17,118 nucleotides of DNA from CAZMCC01 sp964564695 (lineage in GTDB: Bacteria; Planctomycetota; Phycisphaerae; Phycisphaerales; UBA1924), in assembly GCA_964564695.1 (NCBI GenBank), contig CAZMCC010000084.1:1-17118 (forward strand), in the 5' to 3' direction. Below, piece by piece: positions 14,061-17,118 of the stretch (position 1 is its first letter; each line of letters opens with the position of its first letter). Position numbers and translations under genes: made by a program. The notes under the pieces were generated by a model. The model ran no database searches. It worked only from the letters and a program-made list of their open reading frames with translations, and was not told the DNA's origin.

Positions 14061-14537
14061 CTACGGGTGCACATACCCAAGGTGCAGCGCCGCGTGGTTG
14101 AGGTTCAGGCGCTTCCAACCCTCGTGGCTGAACCGTCCGAACATCGGGCTCGGCCTGGTGGGGGCGGACTTCTCCAGCCGGTCCAGCGCCGCCCGCATTC
14201 GGCGCAGCCCCTCCGCGAACTCGAGGTTCTCGCCGCCGTAGGTCCCCGCCGGCGCGCCGTAGATCCGCACGCCCGGCGGCATGCTCATGCCCGTCACGAA
14301 CGGCTTCATCAGCCTTCCCATCGCTCGCACCCAAAGCGGCGGGCTCATCGGGTATCCGTCGTATGCGTAGTCGATCCACGCCGCAAGGTGCCCGAGGATC
14401 TGCCCGACGCTCCAGTTGCCGGTGGTCTTGAGCGTGCCCGCCGCGTTCGCCGCCTCGAGCCTGGCGAGTTCCTCGCGGAGCTGGGCGATGGTGTCGAATC
14501 GCAGCGTGCGCCGCTGGGCCTTCCTGGTGTTGATCAT
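14061..14537 (-). CDS. DUF1569 family protein (DinB-like fold)
   Basis: A 158-aa cytoplasmic protein matching the DUF1569 pattern: a short basic N-terminus, TLRFDTIAQLREELARLE, then NWSVGQILGHLAAWIDYAYD, PPGVRIYGAPAGTYGGENLE, and a C-terminal NLNHAALHLGYVHP. H50, H148 and H152 sit where DinB-superfamily proteins place a metal-binding histidine triad. Biochemical role is unknown; DinB relatives include thiol-dependent transferases. I chose ATG 14537 (MINTRKAQ); the GTG at 14573 adds 12 residues without a family match. AGAGAAG lies about 7 nt before the chosen start. It converges with the receiver gene and diverges from the transglutaminase-like gene. Confidence 0.87.
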   Translation of the reverse strand: MINTRKAQRRTLRFDTIAQLREELARLEAANAAGTLKTTGNWSVGQILGHLAAWIDYAYDGYPMSPPLWVRAMGRLMKPFVTGMSMPPGVRIYGAPAGTYGGENLEFAEGLRRMRAALDRLEKSAPTRPSPMFGRFSHEGWKRLNLNHAALHLGYVHP

Positions 14538-14694
14538 CGTGGGCTTCTCTGCGGCGCGTCCAGCGAGTCGCACGCCGAGGCGACCATACGCAGCGTGTGA
14601 TCACCGAATTCGACGCCAACGCCCGTTGAGCCGGTATACACGCCAGCGGGGCGGAGTGGGGGGGCGGGGGGGTTGAGCTGAAAGGGATCGTCCG

Positions 14695-16431
14695 ATGGCG
14701 TGCAACAGCCTTCTTTCGACCTTCGGCGCCGGACTTCTGCCGGTGTGGATCACCAGCGCCGCGTTCGCCGGCGTCCCCAGTCAACCTTCGGAGCCGCCCG
14801 CGCCGCTCGCGTGGACCTTTGAAGACCAGGAGGCGGGCACGGCCCCCAAGGGCTGGTTCGTCCCCGAAGCGCTGGCCTCGGCCGGGTACACGGTCAAGGT
14901 CGTCGACGACGAGCCTTTCGAGGGCCTGCGCTGCGCGCGGCTCTCCGGCCCGGCCCAACGCCCCGCACAGACCTTCTCCAACATGACCCGCGCCCTCAAC
15001 GCCACGCCCTACCGCGGCAAGACGGTCCGGTTCCGCGCCGCCGTTCGCACCGAGGCCTTGGGCGACAAGGCCGGCTGCGCACAGATGTGGATGCGCGTCG
15101 ACCGCCCGGATCGACAGATGGGCTTCTTTGACAACATGGACGGCCGGCGCATCCTCTCCGACAAGTGGCAGACCTACGACATCGTCGGCGTCATCGACGC
15201 CGATGCCGAGCGGATCATCTTCGGCGTCATGGAGCTTGGCGGCGGCACGGCCTGGGTCGACTCCGCCTCGCTCGAAATCGTCGATCGGTCCACGCCCTCC
15301 ACCGACGGCGTGTCGGCTCGGGGCGGCCCCAATTCCCAGCTCCTCCACGGCCCGGGCGTCATCCGCGCCAGCGCCGCCACGTCCGTTCGCCTGCGCGAGG
15401 CCGGCGTCCCCGGCGTCGTGACCTTCCCCGTTCCCGGCACGCACCGAAACCAGGTCCCGCTCACCTTCAGCGTCGAATCCACCCCCGCGGGCGCGATCAA
15501 GAGTTGGCGGTGGCGTCAGCGGGACGACGGCCTCAACTGGCTCTGCGAGGTCACCGTCGAGCCCCCGGCCGAGGGCGCCACCATCCGCTGGCTCTCCGAC
15601 GTCCTCGTCATGGACACGCCCAACATCGCGCTGCCCAGGGCCGACAAGCCCGAAGCCCCCGCGAGCGCCGGCGCCTGGCTCCGCAGCACCCGTTGCGTGC
15701 AGTCAGCGGATCCGAAGATCGCTGAGCAGGCACGCACGCTCGCCGAGGGAACCAGCGACGTCGGGGCCTACGTCCAGCGCGTCCTCGACTTCACGTCGTC
15801 CAACCGCGGGCAGGACCCCAGCGCCGCCTTCACCACCCTCGACGCCAGCCTCGCCCTCGCCTGCGGCGGCTCCTGCACGAGTCGCGCGAACCTGGCCGCG
15901 GCCCTCCTGCGGGCCCACGGCATCCCGGCCCGCACGCTCGCACACCTGCCGACGTGGGCCCCGATGCTCTACGAGCACTGGCTTGTCGAGTACTGGCACC
16001 CCGGCGCCGGCTGGGTGTGGATCGAGCCCACGATGGGGCTGATGCAGCCCAAGGACTGGTCGCTCGTCGTCATCAACGTCGCCAACCCCGACGACGAGGA
16101 CCTCTCGTTCGACTCGGTGATCTCGCACAGCGGCGTCGCCCTCGGCGCGCCGCACCTCGCGGTGCACAAGCACTCGCCGGAGCTGCTCCGCGTCTTTCTC
16201 AAGGAAGCCGAGAACGAGGGCAACTACGCCCGCGGCGTGCTCGAGCTGGGCTCGCTCGACGAAGCGCGTCTCAAGTCGCTCCGCGACCGCGCGATGGAGC
16301 GGTACGGCGCCTTCACGGCGCGAGCCAAAGCAGGGATCACCCCCGGCGACGAGGACGCGGGCGACCCGGTGCCCAAGGCCCTCGAGGCCTGCGACGACGA
16401 GGCGCTCAGCGCGGCACTGTCGGGCAATTGA
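14695..16431 (+). CDS. Exported transglutaminase-like protein with N-terminal carbohydrate-binding-like module
   Basis: The 578-aa product starts with a hydrophobic segment ending AAFA/G (residues 6-25), probably a signal peptide, although the usual basic residues at its start are missing. Residues ~38-195 form a beta-sandwich-like module: WTFEDQEAGTAPKGWFVP, then VRFRAAVRTEAL and GGTAWVDSASLEIVD. This is the layout of carbohydrate-binding-like domains in secreted planctomycete proteins. A middle domain (~210-330) is unassigned. The transglutaminase core follows, with C394 in GGSCTSRANLAAALLRAHGI and H428 in YEHWLVEYW. The third triad position reads WVWIEPTMG, E444 where Asp is usual. Such domains in bacteria are often proteases or amidases. 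AAAGGGA lies about 8 nt before ATG 14695. It stands alone, followed by a large inverted repeat and a terminator. Confidence 0.88.
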   Translation: MACNSLLSTFGAGLLPVWITSAAFAGVPSQPSEPPAPLAWTFEDQEAGTAPKGWFVPEALASAGYTVKVVDDEPFEGLRCARLSGPAQRPAQTFSNMTRALNATPYRGKTVRFRAAVRTEALGDKAGCAQMWMRVDRPDRQMGFFDNMDGRRILSDKWQTYDIVGVIDADAERIIFGVMELGGGTAWVDSASLEIVDRSTPSTDGVSARGGPNSQLLHGPGVIRASAATSVRLREAGVPGVVTFPVPGTHRNQVPLTFSVESTPAGAIKSWRWRQRDDGLNWLCEVTVEPPAEGATIRWLSDVLVMDTPNIALPRADKPEAPASAGAWLRSTRCVQSADPKIAEQARTLAEGTSDVGAYVQRVLDFTSSNRGQDPSAAFTTLDASLALACGGSCTSRANLAAALLRAHGIPARTLAHLPTWAPMLYEHWLVEYWHPGAGWVWIEPTMGLMQPKDWSLVVINVANPDDEDLSFDSVISHSGVALGAPHLAVHKHSPELLRVFLKEAENEGNYARGVLELGSLDEARLKSLRDRAMERYGAFTARAKAGITPGDEDAGDPVPKALEACDDEALSAALSGN

Positions 16432-16434
16432 TCA

Positions 16435-16538
16435 GGGACGCCGGACCTGAGGCTTTGCGAAGGTCCGGGTTGCTTTCTGAACTGCGTGAATGGCTCGACC
16501 AGACCCGGACCTTCGCCGAGCCTCAGGTCCGGCGTCCC
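16435..16538. repeat. 36-bp inverted repeat made of two nested palindromes (BIME/REP-like)
   Basis: Arm 16435-16470 and the reverse complement of 16503-16538 agree at 34 of 36 positions, with a 32-nt spacer. Each arm is itself a hairpin: CCGGACCT and AGGTCCGG around 12 nt, at 16441-16448/16461-16468 and 16505-16512/16525-16532. Two palindromic units in opposite orientation is the layout of REP-derived mosaic elements. It begins 3 nt after the transglutaminase-like gene. Confidence 0.85.
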
Positions 16539-16547
16539 GGGTGTAAG

Positions 16548-16581
16548 AAAAACCCCCGACTTTCGCCGGGGGTCTTGTTTG
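16548..16581. terminator. Bidirectional intrinsic terminator
   Basis: ACCCCCG (16552-16558) pairs with CGGGGGT (16567-16573) over an 8-nt loop. On the minus strand it is followed by TTTTT (complement of 16548-16552), serving atpD; on the plus strand by CTTGTTTG, serving the transglutaminase-like gene. Confidence 0.85.
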
Positions 16582-16592
16582 ATGTCACTCGA

Positions 16593-16678
16593 TGCCTTGC
16601 TGCCTTGCTGCCTTGCTGCCTTGCTGCCTTGATGCCTTGATGCCTTGATGCCTTGATGCCTTGATGCTTGATGCTTGA
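16593..16678. repeat. 8-bp tandem repeat (VNTR) downstream of atpD
   Basis: Four copies of TGCCTTGC (16593-16624) are followed by five of TGCCTTGA (16625-16664) and two 7-bp TGCTTGA variants (16665-16678). The unit length is not a multiple of three, and the array sits between the atpD stop and the terminator, so it is noncoding and would be transcribed as part of the atpD 3' end. Confidence 0.95.
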
Positions 16679-16693
16679 TGCCTTCTTCCGGCA

Positions 16694-17118
16694 TCACTTC
16701 ATCTTCTCAGCCTTCTTCCGGGCGTCGTCCAGCGTACCGACGTACATGAACGCGCCCTCGGGCAGGTCGTCGCCCTCGCCGTTGCACAGACGCTCGAAGC
16801 TCGAGATCGTCTCGGTCAGCGGCGTCGTGACGCCCGGGAAGCCGGTGAAGACTTCCGCGACGTAGAACGGCTGGCTGAGGAAGTGCTCGATCTTGCGGGC
16901 GCGGCTCACGGGCAGCTTGTCCTCGGGCGAGAATTCGTCGACGCCCAGGAAGGCGATGAGGTCCTGGAGGTCCTTGTACCGCTGGAGGATCGACTGCACG
17001 CGCCGGGACACGCCGTAGTGCTTCGCACCCAGGATGTCCTCGGAGAGGATGCGGCTGGTCGACGCGAGCGGATCGACGGCGGGGTAGATCCCCTTCTCGG
17101 CGATGCCGCGGCTGAGCA
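16694..17118 (-). CDS. atpD: ATP synthase F1 subunit beta, C-terminal part, runs off right edge
   Basis: The beta subunit carries the catalytic sites of F1Fo ATP synthase. The visible 140 residues run from LSRGIAEKGIYPAVDPLAST through SRILSEDILGAKHYGVSRRV and LQRYKDLQDLIAFLGVDEFS to FLSQPFYVAEVFTGFPG, all diagnostic of AtpD. The regulatory DELSEED loop reads DEFSPED. The C-terminus ends TLDDARKKAEKMK. The N-terminal two thirds, including the P-loop, lie beyond the window. No atpC follows: the stop is next to a tandem repeat and a terminator, so atpD ends its transcript and the epsilon subunit gene must be elsewhere. Confidence 0.97.
   Translation of the reverse strand, partial: LSRGIAEKGIYPAVDPLASTSRILSEDILGAKHYGVSRRVQSILQRYKDLQDLIAFLGVDEFSPEDKLPVSRARKIEHFLSQPFYVAEVFTGFPGVTTPLTETISSFERLCNGEGDDLPEGAFMYVGTLDDARKKAEKMK

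Noticed and set aside
13441..15444. A 667-codon minus-strand frame spanning the receiver, DUF1569 and transglutaminase-like region
   Set aside because: It crosses three well-supported genes in the wrong frame and has low-complexity Gly/Ala/Arg content.
16593..16678. A CRISPR array
   Set aside because: Units are 7-8 bp and contiguous, with no spacers; it is a simple tandem repeat.
16224..16697. A minus-strand frame with repeated KASRHQG-like peptides
   Set aside because: The peptide repeat is the translation of the 8-bp tandem array; the frame also crosses the terminator and the end of the transglutaminase-like gene.

Overview
The window is GC-rich bacterial DNA, most likely from a planctomycete of the Phycisphaerae type. 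The main evidence is two neighbouring secreted-protein genes that end in the same dockerin-like Ca-binding repeat pair (D-x-D/N-x-N/D-G-x-x-NSTD). Supporting evidence is a DUF1569 protein, FG-GAP, hyalin-repeat and beta-helix surface modules, and an rpmF whose start resembles planctomycete L32. The taxonomic call is inference; no rRNA gene is present.

Layout. (1) 1-1756, minus strand: a compact rpmF-plsX-fabH operon linking ribosomal protein L32 to fatty acid and phospholipid synthesis. plsX and fabH overlap by ATGA, and fabH runs off the left edge. A sigma70-like promoter lies about 130 bp upstream of rpmF. (2) 2084-2190, plus: a tRNA-Lys(CTT) with its own intrinsic terminator. (3) 2314-3696, plus: an exported class C beta-lactamase/esterase-type serine hydrolase. 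(4) 3754-4131, minus: a small probable lipoprotein with a Cys/His cluster, a PepSY-like domain and an acidic tail. (5) 4132-4745: about 600 bp without a convincing gene. (6) 4746-10175, plus: a giant secreted protein of 1809 aa with an Asp-box (BNR/sortilin-type) propeller, a LamG-like domain and two dockerin-like repeats. (7) 10230-13214, plus: the wreck or misassembly of a second dockerin-tagged surface protein. Real FG-GAP, hyalin-repeat and beta-helix segments are scattered over three frames, with a nonsense codon and a C9 tract. (8) 13215-13467: nested inverted repeats in front of a receiver-only response regulator (13468-13872). (9) 14061-14537, minus: a DUF1569/DinB-like protein. (10) 14695-16431, plus: an exported transglutaminase-like protein. 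(11) 16435-16678: a 36-bp inverted repeat made of two nested palindromes, a bidirectional terminator and an 8-bp tandem repeat. (12) 16694-17118, minus: the C-terminal third of ATP synthase beta (atpD).

Strand composition changes in the middle. Plus-strand genes up to 10.18 kb favour G-ending codons (ACG, TCG, GTG, CTG). Plus-strand genes after 10.29 kb favour C-ending codons (ACC, TCC, GTC, CTC). The switch coincides with the truncated start of the broken gene, so it marks either a replication-strand switch or a rearrangement/assembly join. The housekeeping genes at the two ends (rpmF-plsX-fabH, tRNA-Lys, atpD) frame an accessory region of secreted surface proteins with no obvious shared pathway beyond export and the dockerin-like tag.
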